This document shows, in pieces, positions 8,107 to 17,200 of a DNA stretch of 64,000 bases; position 1 is the stretch's first letter, and the number at the start of each line of letters is the position of its first letter. The position numbers were made by a program, and so were the translations under genes. The stretch comes from JAFALK01 sp036500605 (GTDB taxonomy: Bacteria; Pseudomonadota; Gammaproteobacteria; Burkholderiales; Burkholderiaceae_C): contig DASYBU010000046.1 in NCBI GenBank assembly GCA_036500605.1, forward strand, positions 133,136 through 197,135, written 5' to 3'. A model generated the notes under the pieces. It searched no databases, was not told the DNA's origin, and was given only the letters and a program-made list of their open reading frames with translations.

Positions 8107-9663
8107 TCAGCGGGCCAGCCGGAAGCTGCTGATGGCCTCTGACAAGCCGAGGGCTTGTTCCTTGAGGCTCGAAGCCGCCGCCGCGCCTTGCTCCACCAGC
8201 GCGGCGTTCTGCTGCGTCATCTGGTCGAGCGTGCCGATGGCCTGGCCGACCTCGCCGATGCTGTTGCTCTGCTCGCTGGTGGAGGAGGTGATCTCGCCCA
8301 TGATGTCGGTCACGCGCTGCACCGAGCTGACGATCTCGCCCATCGTCGAGCCTGCTTGCGCCACCAGCGCGGCGCCCGTGTCGATCTTCTCGACCGAGGT
8401 GGAGATCAGGGTCTTGATCTCCTTGGCCGCCTGCGCCGAGCGCTGCGCCAGCGAGCGCACCTCGCTCGCCACCACGGCAAAGCCGCGGCCTTGTTCACCG
8501 GCGCGCGCCGCTTCCACCGCGGCGTTCAGCGCAAGGATGTTGGTCTGGAAGGCGATGCCGTCGATGGTGCCGATGATGTCGTTGATCTTCTTGGAGCTGG
8601 CGCTGATCTCGTCCATCGTCGAGACCACTTGCGACACGACCGCACCGCCGCGCGTGGCGACGCTCGAAGCGCTGGCCGCGAGCTGGTTCGCCTGCCGTGC
8701 GGAATCAGCGTTATGGCGCACGTTCTCGGTCAGTTGCTCCATCGAGGAGGCGGTTTCTTCGAGATTGGCGGCGGCCTGTTCGGTGCGGGCCGACAGATCA
8801 TGATTGCCCATCGCGACCTCGGTGGCCGCGACCTGGATCGACTCTGCGCCCTGGCGCACGCGGCTCACGATCGAGCGCAGGCCGGCCTGCATCTGCACCA
8901 GGCTTTGCGAGAGCTGGGTCATCTCGTCCTTGCCGTCGACGGACAGATGTTCGTCGAGCGCGCCGCTTTCCACGGCGGCGGCGAAGCGGATGCTGTCATT
9001 CACGGGCGCGAGGATCGAGGTGGCGATGCGCCAACCCACGGTGACGGCGAGCAGCACGCCAATGATCAGCACGCTCCAGATCACCGCCGTGACGGTGCTG
9101 TAGACACGCGATACCTTCTCATGCGCCTGCTCGGTGAATTGATCGACCAGGCCGATCGCCTTGATCAGGTCCTGCTCGGCTTGCACGCCGCGCTTGGCGG
9201 CGGGTTCGGTCGCGGTCCAGGAGCCGTTCAGGTCGGAACCGAGATCGCCCGAGGCGAGCTTCTCGACCACCGGCGACATCGTGCTGCGGTAGCCGGCCAG
9301 GTTCTCGCCGATGCTCTTGAGGCTGCTCTGCACCTGTGCGTCGTCGCTGCGCTGCTGCATGTCCTTGAGCGCCTTGTCGGCCGTGTCCAGCGCGGCCTTC
9401 CAGTTCTTCTCGGCGGCGTTGAAATCGGTGACGCCGAAGCCAGCCATCATCATGTCCTTCTCGTGCAGGCGCGCAGCCAGCAACGAGGAGTGCAGGGTGT
9501 CGACATCGCGCAGCGAACCGACCACGCCGTTGGTGAAGGTGTCGAAGGCCTGGTCCATCGTGCGCGTGGCCAGCCAGCCGCCGATGCCGAGCACCAGCAT
9601 CAGCACGAGCATCAGGCCAAAGCCCAGGCCCAGGCGCAGTTTGATCGACAGTTGGCGCAGCAT
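8107..9663 (-). CDS. Methyl-accepting chemotaxis protein
   Basis: A 518-residue receptor. Membrane helices lie at about residues 10-33 and 191-212, enclosing a four-helix-bundle periplasmic sensor of about 155 residues. A HAMP domain follows, then the signalling coiled coil with the hairpin tip (DGIAFQTNILALNAAVEAAR), the CheA/CheW contact site. There is no C-terminal NWETF-like CheR tether. An upstream in-frame start would add 50 residues, but the ATG at 9661-9663 follows GAGGG and begins with a short basic stretch before the first helix. The ligand is unknown. Confidence 0.92.
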   Translation of the reverse strand: MLRQLSIKLRLGLGFGLMLVLMLVLGIGGWLATRTMDQAFDTFTNGVVGSLRDVDTLHSSLLAARLHEKDMMMAGFGVTDFNAAEKNWKAALDTADKALKDMQQRSDDAQVQSSLKSIGENLAGYRSTMSPVVEKLASGDLGSDLNGSWTATEPAAKRGVQAEQDLIKAIGLVDQFTEQAHEKVSRVYSTVTAVIWSVLIIGVLLAVTVGWRIATSILAPVNDSIRFAAAVESGALDEHLSVDGKDEMTQLSQSLVQMQAGLRSIVSRVRQGAESIQVAATEVAMGNHDLSARTEQAAANLEETASSMEQLTENVRHNADSARQANQLAASASSVATRGGAVVSQVVSTMDEISASSKKINDIIGTIDGIAFQTNILALNAAVEAARAGEQGRGFAVVASEVRSLAQRSAQAAKEIKTLISTSVEKIDTGAALVAQAGSTMGEIVSSVQRVTDIMGEITSSTSEQSNSIGEVGQAIGTLDQMTQQNAALVEQGAAAASSLKEQALGLSEAISSFRLAR

Positions 9664-9816
9664 TTCGGGTTCCCTCGAATCTTGGAATTGATGTTGCGGG
9701 CAGCAGCGCCGCAAGAAGCCGACATTATGAAGAAAGCTAACGCCAAGAGTAAGCGTATACCCTAGGTCTTCCGAGACGAAGTGCCGGTTTCGTCCGGGCG
9801 GCTCGCGCCCCATGCG

Positions 9817-11637
9817 CTAGATCAGCGTGGCGGCATCCACGGGGACGTCGGATTCAGCGGCCGCCGTGCGCCGGCAGACGAAGTAACGGCTCTTGCCGAT
9901 GCGGCTCTTCACCACATGCTTGGGTTCGATCAGCGCGGCGGAAATCGACTGCGCGTTCTCGTACTGCCCGGCCTGCACGACCAACACACCCGCGCTGAAG
10001 GTGGGCAGCGCATGAAACGATTCCTGGTTCTGCCGGTTGAGCGTGATGTGGCCGCCGTTCTGCAGATGCTCGGCCTCGAAGAACTGCTGCGCACCCTTGT
10101 CAAACTCGATGCAGATGCCGTCCAGGCGCTGCTGCCAGTCGGGCGAGCACAGCACCATCAGGAAATCATCGCCGCCGATATGGCCGACGAAGTCGAGCTC
10201 GGGGTCGGCCGCCTGAACGAGCTTGAGCGCCGCGAACTTGATCACCTCGTCGCCGGTGCGGTAGCCATAGCTGTCGTTGAAGGGCTTGAAATTGTCGAGA
10301 TCCCAGAGCGCCACGACAAAGGGCCGGCCTTCGGCGATCAGGCCCTCGATATGGTTGTCGATCGGCACATTGCCGGGCAGCAGGGTCAGCGGGTTGGCGT
10401 AGCGGGCCGAGCTGACCTGCAGATCGGACACGGCCTTGAGCAGATCCGAGGTGCGGCCGCTGCCGAAATATTCACCGTTCTTGGTGACGATGAAGCCATC
10501 GACCATCAGGCGCTCATCGAGGTTGGAGACGGTCTCGCTCATTGCGCGCAAGGGCGTCGAGACATCGAACACCAGCGGCTGCGGGTCCATCAACACCGTG
10601 CAACTGTGGCGTTTGTGGATGTCCAGGAAGAAGCGCTCGGCGCTGCGTTTCAAGACCTGCAGCGAGCGCAGGATGCCGATGGGGCGGCCGGCGTCGTCAA
10701 GCACCGGCATGGCATAGAGCTGCTCGTCGTGCTGGAACATGTCGACCACGGCTTGGCAGTCGATGCGGGCCGAGACGGTGTGGCCGCGCTGCGCGAGCTG
10801 CGCCGCCGTGGCGATGCGCGTGGGCAGCGTGGTGCGCGGCCCTTCGGTGGCGCGCAGCAGGGCGCTGATCTCGGCGCGCAGCGTGGTGCGCGGCGTGGCG
10901 GTGGGGCGCGCAAGCAGATAGCCCTGGCAGACCGGCACGCCCAGGCCGCGCAGCACGTTGAGGTCGCCGGTCTGTTCGATGCCTTCGGCAATCACGGTGC
11001 AGCCGCTGGTGGCCGCCATCTCCAGGATCGAGCGCACGAACTGCTGCTTGAGTGGCTCCTGTGCAATGCCGTCGATGAAGTGGCGGTCGACCTTGACGTA
11101 GTCGGGCCGGATGTCCATCCAGCGCTTGAGACTGGCAAAGCCTTCGCCCAGATCATCGAGCGCGACGACGAAGCCGAGCTGGCGGAAGGCCTGCAGCGTG
11201 GCGCTCAGGCGCGCAGGCTCGTCGATGGGCCGCGTTTCGGTGAGCTCGATCACGATGCGCGAGGGCGGCAGGTCGTGGGCAATGAGGGTCTGCGCCACTT
11301 GCGTGACACGCCCTTCGGCGGCCATCAGCGAGTCCACCGTGACATTCAGGAAGAGCTGGCCGGGCAGGGCCAGTTCACGAAAGCGCGCCAGCGCCTTGCG
11401 CACGACCACGCGCTCCAGCTCCACCAGCCGGCCCAGTCGGGCGGCCAGATCGAACAGGACCAGGGGCGAGTGCAGCGGTGAATCGGCCGGGCCGCGCGTC
11501 AGGGCTTCGTAGCCGAGGATGGTGCCGCGGTTGACGTCAACCAGCGGCTGGAAATGGATCTCGATGTTTTGCTGGCCGATCAGCGCGGAAAGCTGAAGGG
11601 CCAGAGGATCGTGGCGAGGCGTGAGGGGTTCGGGCAT
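9817..11637 (-). CDS. EAL-CBS-GGDEF cyclic-di-GMP protein
   Basis: A 606-residue cytoplasmic protein with an inverted domain order: EAL (about residues 15-255), a pair of CBS domains (about 265-405) and a C-terminal GGDEF domain (about 410-590). The EAL part keeps the catalytic set: E44-A-L, the Glu in ELTET, D161-D162, K182, and E218/E221 in AEGIEQ, so phosphodiesterase activity is likely. The GGDEF signature reads GGDDF at 488-492, a conservative change at the fourth position. CBS pairs often bind adenine nucleotides, so turnover could respond to energy state. No membrane segment is present. Confidence 0.88.
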   Translation of the reverse strand: MPEPLTPRHDPLALQLSALIGQQNIEIHFQPLVDVNRGTILGYEALTRGPADSPLHSPLVLFDLAARLGRLVELERVVVRKALARFRELALPGQLFLNVTVDSLMAAEGRVTQVAQTLIAHDLPPSRIVIELTETRPIDEPARLSATLQAFRQLGFVVALDDLGEGFASLKRWMDIRPDYVKVDRHFIDGIAQEPLKQQFVRSILEMAATSGCTVIAEGIEQTGDLNVLRGLGVPVCQGYLLARPTATPRTTLRAEISALLRATEGPRTTLPTRIATAAQLAQRGHTVSARIDCQAVVDMFQHDEQLYAMPVLDDAGRPIGILRSLQVLKRSAERFFLDIHKRHSCTVLMDPQPLVFDVSTPLRAMSETVSNLDERLMVDGFIVTKNGEYFGSGRTSDLLKAVSDLQVSSARYANPLTLLPGNVPIDNHIEGLIAEGRPFVVALWDLDNFKPFNDSYGYRTGDEVIKFAALKLVQAADPELDFVGHIGGDDFLMVLCSPDWQQRLDGICIEFDKGAQQFFEAEHLQNGGHITLNRQNQESFHALPTFSAGVLVVQAGQYENAQSISAALIEPKHVVKSRIGKSRYFVCRRTAAAESDVPVDAATLI

Positions 11638-11709
11638 CGAGGGCTAACGGAGATGTCAAGCTGACCCGGGGGCTGGGCCGGCTCGATTGTCCGAAGCACC
11701 GATGCATCC

Positions 11710-11731
11710 TTTGTGACAGCGCTGACACAAA
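11710..11731. promoter_or_regulatory. 22-bp near-perfect palindrome upstream of the c-di-GMP gene
   Basis: Arms TTTGTGACAGC (11710-11720) and GCTGACACAAA (11721-11731) are complementary except for one A-A pair. The core TGTGA, six bases, TGACA is close to the CRP/Vfr pattern TGTGA-N6-TCACA. It lies about 75 bp upstream of the EAL-CBS-GGDEF start at 11637, a usual distance for an activator or repressor site. Confidence 0.5.
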
Positions 11732-11769
11732 AGTGCAATCTCGCTGCAAGCGTGCAGGCTTCACGCTGG

Positions 11770-13506
11770 TCAGGCCTCCATCGCCTCCACGATCATCTGC
11801 ACGCGCAGCTGGCCCTGGTACTCATCGAGCTTCAGGCGGTAGGCGAGCTGGCCCTGTTCGGGCACGGGGTCGGTGTGACTGAACCAGATCGCGTCGCGCA
11901 ATACACCGGCCTGGCCGGCTTGGCCGCCCTGGCGCACTCGCAGCTTCAAGTGCTTCTCGCCGACGATGCGCTGGCTGACGATCTGCACGGGCTCGCAGAA
12001 CAGCGGCGCCTCGAAGGCCTGCCCCCAGACCTGGCCGTCGAGCAGGCGTACGGTCTCGACCGTGAAAGCCTGTGCAGGCAGCGGGCCGTCGGTGCGCAGG
12101 CTGCGGGTCAGCGCGGCGGCGTCCAGCCATTCGCGGGCGACTTCCTGCAGCGCTTGGTCGAAGGTGGCGAAGGCAGCTTCATCGGCCAGCGTGCAACCGG
12201 CTGCCATCGCGTGGCCACCGAACTTCTTCAGCACCTCGGGGTGACGCTTGGCCACGAGGTCGAGCGCATCTCGCAGATGAAAGCCGGCGATCGAACGGCC
12301 CGAACCCTTGAGCGCACCGTCCATGCCGCGCGCGAACACGAAGGTCGGGCGGTGCAGCCGGTCCTTGAGGCGCGAGGCGACGATGCCGACCACGCCTTCG
12401 TGGAAGTCGGGCTCGAAGATGGAGAGCGCCGTGGGGGGCTCGCCCGAAAGTGCCGGGTTCTGCATCAGCGATTCCAATCGCGCCTCGGCCTGCTCGCGCA
12501 TGCCGGCCTCGATGTCGCGGCGCTCGCGGTTGATCTCGTCGAGCATCTTGGCCAGCTCCTGCGCGCGAACCGTGTCGTCGGTCAGCAGGCATTCGATGCC
12601 GAGCGTCATGTCCGAGAGCCGCCCGGCGGCGTTGATGCGCGGGCCGAGCGTGAAGCCCAGGTCCATCGCCGAGGCTTGCGTGGCGTCGCGACCGGCTGCG
12701 GTGAACAAGGCGGCCACGCCCGGTTGCATGCGGCCGGCGCGCATGCGCTTGAGGCCCTGCGCCACCAGGCGGCGGTTGTTGGCGTCGAGCCTGACCACGT
12801 CGGCCACGGTCCCGAGCGCGACCAGATCGAGCAGCACGTCCAGGCGCGGCTGCGTCTGCGCATCAAAGCGGCCGCGCTGGCGCAGCTCACCGCGCAGGGC
12901 CAGCAGCACATAGAAAGCGACGCCGACGCCGGCCAGGTTCTTGCTCTCGAAGGTGCAGCCCGGCTGGTTCGGGTTGACCATCGCATCGGCCTCGGGGAGC
13001 CCCTCCTTGGCGGGCAGGTGGTGGTCGGTCACCAACACCTTGAGGCCGAGCGCCTTGGCGTGCGCGACGCCGGCCATGCTGGCGATGCCGTTGTCGACGG
13101 TCATCAGCAGCTGCGGCTTTTGCGCCAGGGCCAGGTCGACAATGGCCGGGGTGAGGCCGTAGCCGTGCACGGCGCGGTCGGGCACCACATAGCCGAGCTG
13201 ATCGCCTTGCGCACCGAGCAGGGCCAGGCCGCGCAGGGCGACGGTGCAGGCGGTGGCGCCGTCGCAGTCGTAGTCGGCCACCACACAGATGCGTTCGCCG
13301 GCCTCGATCGCGTCGGCCAGCAGGCGGGCCGCATCCTGCATGCCGAGCAGGGAATCAGGCGGCAGCAGGCGCGCCAAGCCGTCGTCGAGCTCATCGGCAG
13401 CGGACACGCCGCGCGAGGCGAACAGGCGGGCCAGCAGCGGCGGCACGCCGGCTTGTTCCAGCGCCCAGGCCGCGCGCGGCGGCACATCACGGGTGATCAG
13501 CTTCAT
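11770..13506 (-). CDS. recJ: Single-stranded-DNA-specific exonuclease RecJ
   Basis: A 578-residue DHH-family 5'-3' exonuclease acting in recombination, mismatch repair and base-excision repair. Motifs seen are VVADYDCDGATA (about 94-105), the metal-binding VTDHHLP, LVALGTVADVV, GPRINAAGR and, in the DHHA1 domain, KGSGRSI and KFGGHAMAAG. A C-terminal OB-like domain completes the usual length. It overlaps the upstream RpfE-like gene by 4 bp (13503-13506), so the pair is translationally coupled. Confidence 0.97.
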   Translation of the reverse strand: MKLITRDVPPRAAWALEQAGVPPLLARLFASRGVSAADELDDGLARLLPPDSLLGMQDAARLLADAIEAGERICVVADYDCDGATACTVALRGLALLGAQGDQLGYVVPDRAVHGYGLTPAIVDLALAQKPQLLMTVDNGIASMAGVAHAKALGLKVLVTDHHLPAKEGLPEADAMVNPNQPGCTFESKNLAGVGVAFYVLLALRGELRQRGRFDAQTQPRLDVLLDLVALGTVADVVRLDANNRRLVAQGLKRMRAGRMQPGVAALFTAAGRDATQASAMDLGFTLGPRINAAGRLSDMTLGIECLLTDDTVRAQELAKMLDEINRERRDIEAGMREQAEARLESLMQNPALSGEPPTALSIFEPDFHEGVVGIVASRLKDRLHRPTFVFARGMDGALKGSGRSIAGFHLRDALDLVAKRHPEVLKKFGGHAMAAGCTLADEAAFATFDQALQEVAREWLDAAALTRSLRTDGPLPAQAFTVETVRLLDGQVWGQAFEAPLFCEPVQIVSQRIVGEKHLKLRVRQGGQAGQAGVLRDAIWFSHTDPVPEQGQLAYRLKLDEYQGQLRVQMIVEAMEA

Positions 13507-14366
13507 AGGGCGTTCAGGGCGGCGGTGGTGTCAGCGCGAGGTGGCGTTAGCTTCCGCCACAGCGACGGGAGCAGGCCGGGCGCGGCGCCGGCTTCGTAGG
13601 TCTGGGCAAAGCGCTCGCCGCAGAGCGTGATCCGGGTGGGGGCGAGGGCGGGCAGTTCGGCGTCCAGCGCCTGCCAGCCCTTGAGCCAGCTCGCCCAATC
13701 GCCGGCCAGCAGCGGTTCGCGCAGGCGCTGATCGACGCGGATCTCGGCGGGCAGCGGGCGTGTGGAGGCGCCGCAGCCGCTGATCCAGACCGAGTTGAGC
13801 GGCAGCGAGCGCGTTTCATTGAGCGGATGGCGGTGCAGCAGCATCTGGACCTCGTTCTGCAAGGTGCGCAGGCGGCGCGGCTCGGGCATCCAGGGTTCGA
13901 CGCTGCGTTGCACCACGCGGTCGAGGCTGGCGGCGCTCAAGCCCGCCAGGCTGGCATGGCTGACCAGCCAGGCATCGCTCGAAACATGGTGCGACTCCCA
14001 ACCCTCGGAGGCCGGCCACAGTTCGCCCAGCGAGTCGAAGTAGTTGCGCGACTCGTCATCGCTGAGCTGCAGGCTCTCCGGCCCGTAGGCGGTGACCTGG
14101 TCGGTGCTAACGGCCATGTGCAGCGGCGTCAGGAGCGCCCAGGGGCGGCTCGCGTCCAGGCCCTGATCGGCGGCCAGCCAGGCGGCCACGGCGGGCGCTT
14201 CGCCACGCGCCTGGGCCAGGAACTGTTCGAGCGGGGTATCGAGGCTGTATTCGTCGCTGCCCAGCTTCTGCGCCGGGCGCAGGGGTCCCAGGAGCGCTGC
14301 CAGGTGGGGCAGGGGCGGCAGATCGAGGCCTTCCGGGGCGCCGGCGTGGGGGATCACAAGGTGCAT
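13503..14366 (-). CDS. RpfE-like / phosphoglycerate-mutase-related protein
   Basis: A 287-residue protein beginning MHLVIPHAGAPEG. Proteins of this type sit directly upstream of recJ in many Burkholderiales and Xanthomonadaceae, where they are annotated as RpfE or as relatives of cofactor-independent phosphoglycerate mutase. Their activity is not established. I see HMAVSTDQV, SDDESRNYFDSL and SLPLNSVWISGCG, but no clear catalytic signature. A TTG at 14427-14429 would extend it by 21 residues; the ATG at 14364-14366 fits the conserved N-terminus better. Assignment rests partly on the linkage to recJ. Confidence 0.7.
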   Translation of the reverse strand: MHLVIPHAGAPEGLDLPPLPHLAALLGPLRPAQKLGSDEYSLDTPLEQFLAQARGEAPAVAAWLAADQGLDASRPWALLTPLHMAVSTDQVTAYGPESLQLSDDESRNYFDSLGELWPASEGWESHHVSSDAWLVSHASLAGLSAASLDRVVQRSVEPWMPEPRRLRTLQNEVQMLLHRHPLNETRSLPLNSVWISGCGASTRPLPAEIRVDQRLREPLLAGDWASWLKGWQALDAELPALAPTRITLCGERFAQTYEAGAAPGLLPSLWRKLTPPRADTTAALNAL

Positions 14367-14480
14367 CGGGGCATTATCCGTGGCCCCGGAACAGCCTTTG
14401 CGCGGAGCTCCTTCCTCGAAGAAAGGCAAAGACCCCTAACGAGTCACACCATCGTCATCAAATCTACATAACATCGTGCG

Positions 14481-16541
14481 ATGTCTGCCCTTCCGAAACC
14501 GAGCGAGCCTCATCCTCTCATCCTGATCAACCGAGAGCAGGCCACGCTGGAGTTCAACCGTCGCGTGCTGGCCCAGGCCGAGCGCACCGACGTGCCGCTG
14601 CTGGAGAGGCTGCGCTACATCTGCATCGTGTCCAGCAATCTGGACGAGTTCTTCGAGGTGCGCTTCGCCGACATGCTCGACGCGGCGCGCGAGCCCGAAC
14701 GCATGGTCACCTCGGCCGATATTGCCCGCGTGGGCCGCGCGGCGCATGAGCTGATCGACGCGCAATACGAGGTCTTCAACTCGCAGCTCGTGCCCTTGCT
14801 GCACGAACAGAAGATCGTCATCCTGAACCACGCCGAGCGCGACCATCCGCAGCGCCATTGGGTCAGCAAGTTCTTCGAGCGCGAGGTCAAGCCGCTGCTG
14901 GTGCCCGTGGGCCTGGACCCGGCGCATCCTTTCCCCGCAGTGGCCAACAAGTCGCTGCATTTCGTGGTGCAGCTCTCGGGCAAGGATGCTTTCGGGCGCG
15001 ACAACCGCATCGCCATCGTCAAGGTGCCGCGCGTGCTGCCACGCGTGATCAAGCTGCCGACCGAGATCAGCAACGGCATGCAGGCCTTCGTGCTGCTGAC
15101 CAGCGTGATCCGCGTGCATCTGGAGGATCTGTTCCCGGGCCGCAAGGTCGAGTCCTTCGCGCAGTTCCGCGTGACGCGCGATTCCGACCTGGAAGTGGAC
15201 GAGGAAGAAATCGCCAACCTGCGCCACGCGCTGCGCTCGGGCCTGACCACGCGTCACTTCGGCCGTGCGGTGCGGCTCGAGGTGGTCAACACCTGCCCGC
15301 AGGATCTGTCTCAGCTGCTGCTGGAGCAGTTTGCTCTGCCGATGGCGGCGCTGTACCGCGTCAACGGCCCGATCAACCTGCTGCGTCTTGATGAACTGAT
15401 CGACAACACCGATGCGCCGCAGCTGCGCTTCGCGCCCTTCGAGCCGATCTGGCCGCAGGGCCGGTTGCCGCGCGGCAAGCCGATCTTCGAGCGGCTCAAG
15501 AAGAGCGACGTGCTGCTGCACCATCCCTTCGAGAGCTTTGATCCGGTCGTGGAGTTCCTGCGCGAGGCGGTGGAGGACCCCGATGTGCTGGCGATCCGCC
15601 AGACGATTTACCGCACGGGCAGCAAGTCGGTGCTGATGGATCTGCTGATTGAAGCGGCGCGGCGCGGCAAGGAAGTGATGGCCGTGGTGGAGCTGAAGGC
15701 GCGCTTTGATGAAGAGGCCAACATCAACTGGGCCGAGCGCCTGGAGGCGGTCGGCGCGCAGGTCGTGTACGGCATTGTCGGGTTCAAGACCCACGCCAAG
15801 ATCCTGATGATCACGCGGCGTGAAGGCCAGAAGCTGCGCCGCTACGCGCATTTCTCGACCGGCAACTACAACCCGCGGACGGCGCGTTTCTACACCGACA
15901 TCGGCTATCTGACAGCCGCCGCCGACCTGACGGCGGACGCCGATCTGGTCTTCCGTCAACTGGCGGCGTTAGGCAAGGCCAAGATCCCGCGCCGCGTGCT
16001 GATGGCGCCGTTCAATATGCACAGCCGCTTCATCGAGTACCTGGCTCAGGTGGAAGCGGCGGCGCGCGCGGGCAAGCCGGCGCGCGTGGTGGTCAAGATC
16101 AATGCGCTGACCGATCACGAAATGATCGCGGCGCTGTTGCGCTGCGGCCAGGCCGGCGTGCATGTCGACCTGATCGTGCGCGGCGCCTGCATGCTGCCGC
16201 CGAGCATGCCGGGCGTGAGCGAGAACATCGTCGTGCGTTCGGTGGTCGGTCGTTTTCTCGAGCACTCGCGCATCGCGTATTTCCGCTGGGGCGAGAGCGA
16301 GGCCGACGAGGCGCTGTACCTGTCGAGCGCCGACTGGATGAGCCGCAATATGTACCGCCGCATCGAGGTGGCGTGGCCGGTGCTCGATCCCAAGCTGCGC
16401 CAGCGCGTGATCGACGAGGCCTTGCAGCCTTATCTGCACGACACGCTCGATGCCTGGCAACTCGGGCCCGATGGCCGCTCGACCCGATTGGCCGTTCAGG
16501 GCGGCATCAGCGCGCAGCAGGCGCTGATGAAGCATTTCTGA
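14481..16541 (+). CDS. ppk1: Polyphosphate kinase 1
   Basis: A 686-residue enzyme that polymerises the gamma-phosphate of ATP into polyphosphate. The N-terminal domain starts near SNLDEFFEVRFADM, followed by the head domain and two phospholipase-D-like C-terminal domains. The catalytic His lies in RRYAHFSTGNYNPRTARFYTD, and the second conserved block is the RGACMLPPSMPG region. Length is normal. The stop overlaps the start of sixA by one base (TGATG at 16539-16543). With the convergent ppx gene it forms a polyphosphate synthesis and degradation module. Confidence 0.97.
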   Translation: MSALPKPSEPHPLILINREQATLEFNRRVLAQAERTDVPLLERLRYICIVSSNLDEFFEVRFADMLDAAREPERMVTSADIARVGRAAHELIDAQYEVFNSQLVPLLHEQKIVILNHAERDHPQRHWVSKFFEREVKPLLVPVGLDPAHPFPAVANKSLHFVVQLSGKDAFGRDNRIAIVKVPRVLPRVIKLPTEISNGMQAFVLLTSVIRVHLEDLFPGRKVESFAQFRVTRDSDLEVDEEEIANLRHALRSGLTTRHFGRAVRLEVVNTCPQDLSQLLLEQFALPMAALYRVNGPINLLRLDELIDNTDAPQLRFAPFEPIWPQGRLPRGKPIFERLKKSDVLLHHPFESFDPVVEFLREAVEDPDVLAIRQTIYRTGSKSVLMDLLIEAARRGKEVMAVVELKARFDEEANINWAERLEAVGAQVVYGIVGFKTHAKILMITRREGQKLRRYAHFSTGNYNPRTARFYTDIGYLTAAADLTADADLVFRQLAALGKAKIPRRVLMAPFNMHSRFIEYLAQVEAAARAGKPARVVVKINALTDHEMIAALLRCGQAGVHVDLIVRGACMLPPSMPGVSENIVVRSVVGRFLEHSRIAYFRWGESEADEALYLSSADWMSRNMYRRIEVAWPVLDPKLRQRVIDEALQPYLHDTLDAWQLGPDGRSTRLAVQGGISAQQALMKHF

Positions 16542-17014
16542 TGGACCTGATCCTCTGGCGTCATGCCGAGGCGGAGCTGCTGCGTGTGGGCAGCGACGAC
16601 ATGGACCGCGTGCTCACCAGCAAGGGCGAGCGACAGGCCGAGCGCATGGCGGCGTGGCTCAACCATCGGCTGGCGGCCAGCACGCGCGTGCTCGTCAGCC
16701 CGGCCGCGCGCACCCGCGCCACGGCGGCTGCGCTCACGCATGAGAGTGGCATCCCGGCCGAAATCACGCCGACGATTGCGCCCGATGCGGGCGTTGACGA
16801 TCTGCTGCAAGCGGCACGCTGGCCGCGTTCCGTCGAACCGGTGTTGTTGGTCGGGCATCAGCCCGCTTTGGGCATGCTCGCGGCGAGACTGCTGTGCGGA
16901 GAAGACCAGCCCTGGCCGATCAAGAAGGGCGCCGCCTGGTGGATCCGCTCGCGCCTGCGCGACGGCCAGATGGAAGTCTCGCTGCGCGCCGTCTTCGGCC
17001 CCGACTGCCTCTGA
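16541..17014 (+). CDS. sixA: SixA-type phosphohistidine phosphatase
   Basis: A 157-residue histidine phosphatase. MDLILWRHAEAE carries the RH catalytic dyad at residues 7-8, VSPAARTRATA has the second Arg, and LVGHQPALG supplies the later His. In E. coli SixA removes phosphate from the His of phosphotransfer proteins such as ArcB or NPr. The ATG overlaps the ppk1 stop by one base, so the two are coupled. A longer frame from 16373 only reads through the end of ppk1. Confidence 0.88.
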   Translation: MDLILWRHAEAELLRVGSDDMDRVLTSKGERQAERMAAWLNHRLAASTRVLVSPAARTRATAAALTHESGIPAEITPTIAPDAGVDDLLQAARWPRSVEPVLLVGHQPALGMLAARLLCGEDQPWPIKKGAAWWIRSRLRDGQMEVSLRAVFGPDCL

Positions 17015-17025
17015 GATGAAACCAA

Positions 17026-17141
17026 GTTTCCGGAACGCAGAGGGCGCAGAGCCAGCGCAGAGATCGCAAAGCTTGGAGCCACCACTTTTCTGCAGGCTCC
17101 GCGGGCTCTGCGTCCCTTTGCGTCCTCTGCGTTCCGGAAAC
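17026..17141. repeat. MITE-like palindromic CGCAGAG element
   Basis: About 116 bp between the convergent sixA and ppx genes. The outer 18 bases (GTTTCCGGAACGCAGAGG at 17026-17043) recur as an exact inverted copy at 17124-17141. Further inward each arm carries degenerate CGCAGAG or CGCAAAG units, so the pairing continues imperfectly. No open frame of note lies inside. The structure is typical of a non-autonomous intergenic repeat and could also act as a two-way terminator. Confidence 0.8.
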
Positions 17142-17200
17142 TCGGTGTTCGTATCATCGGCTGGCGCTGGCGCGCGGGCTTTGGATAGCTGAATCGAGCG

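Noticed and set aside
14452..14472. Possible Pho box before ppk1 (TCGTCAT and TCTACAT eleven bases apart)
   Set aside because: Only the first half matches CTGTCAT reasonably, and the site is so close to the ATG that the promoter would start inside the gene.
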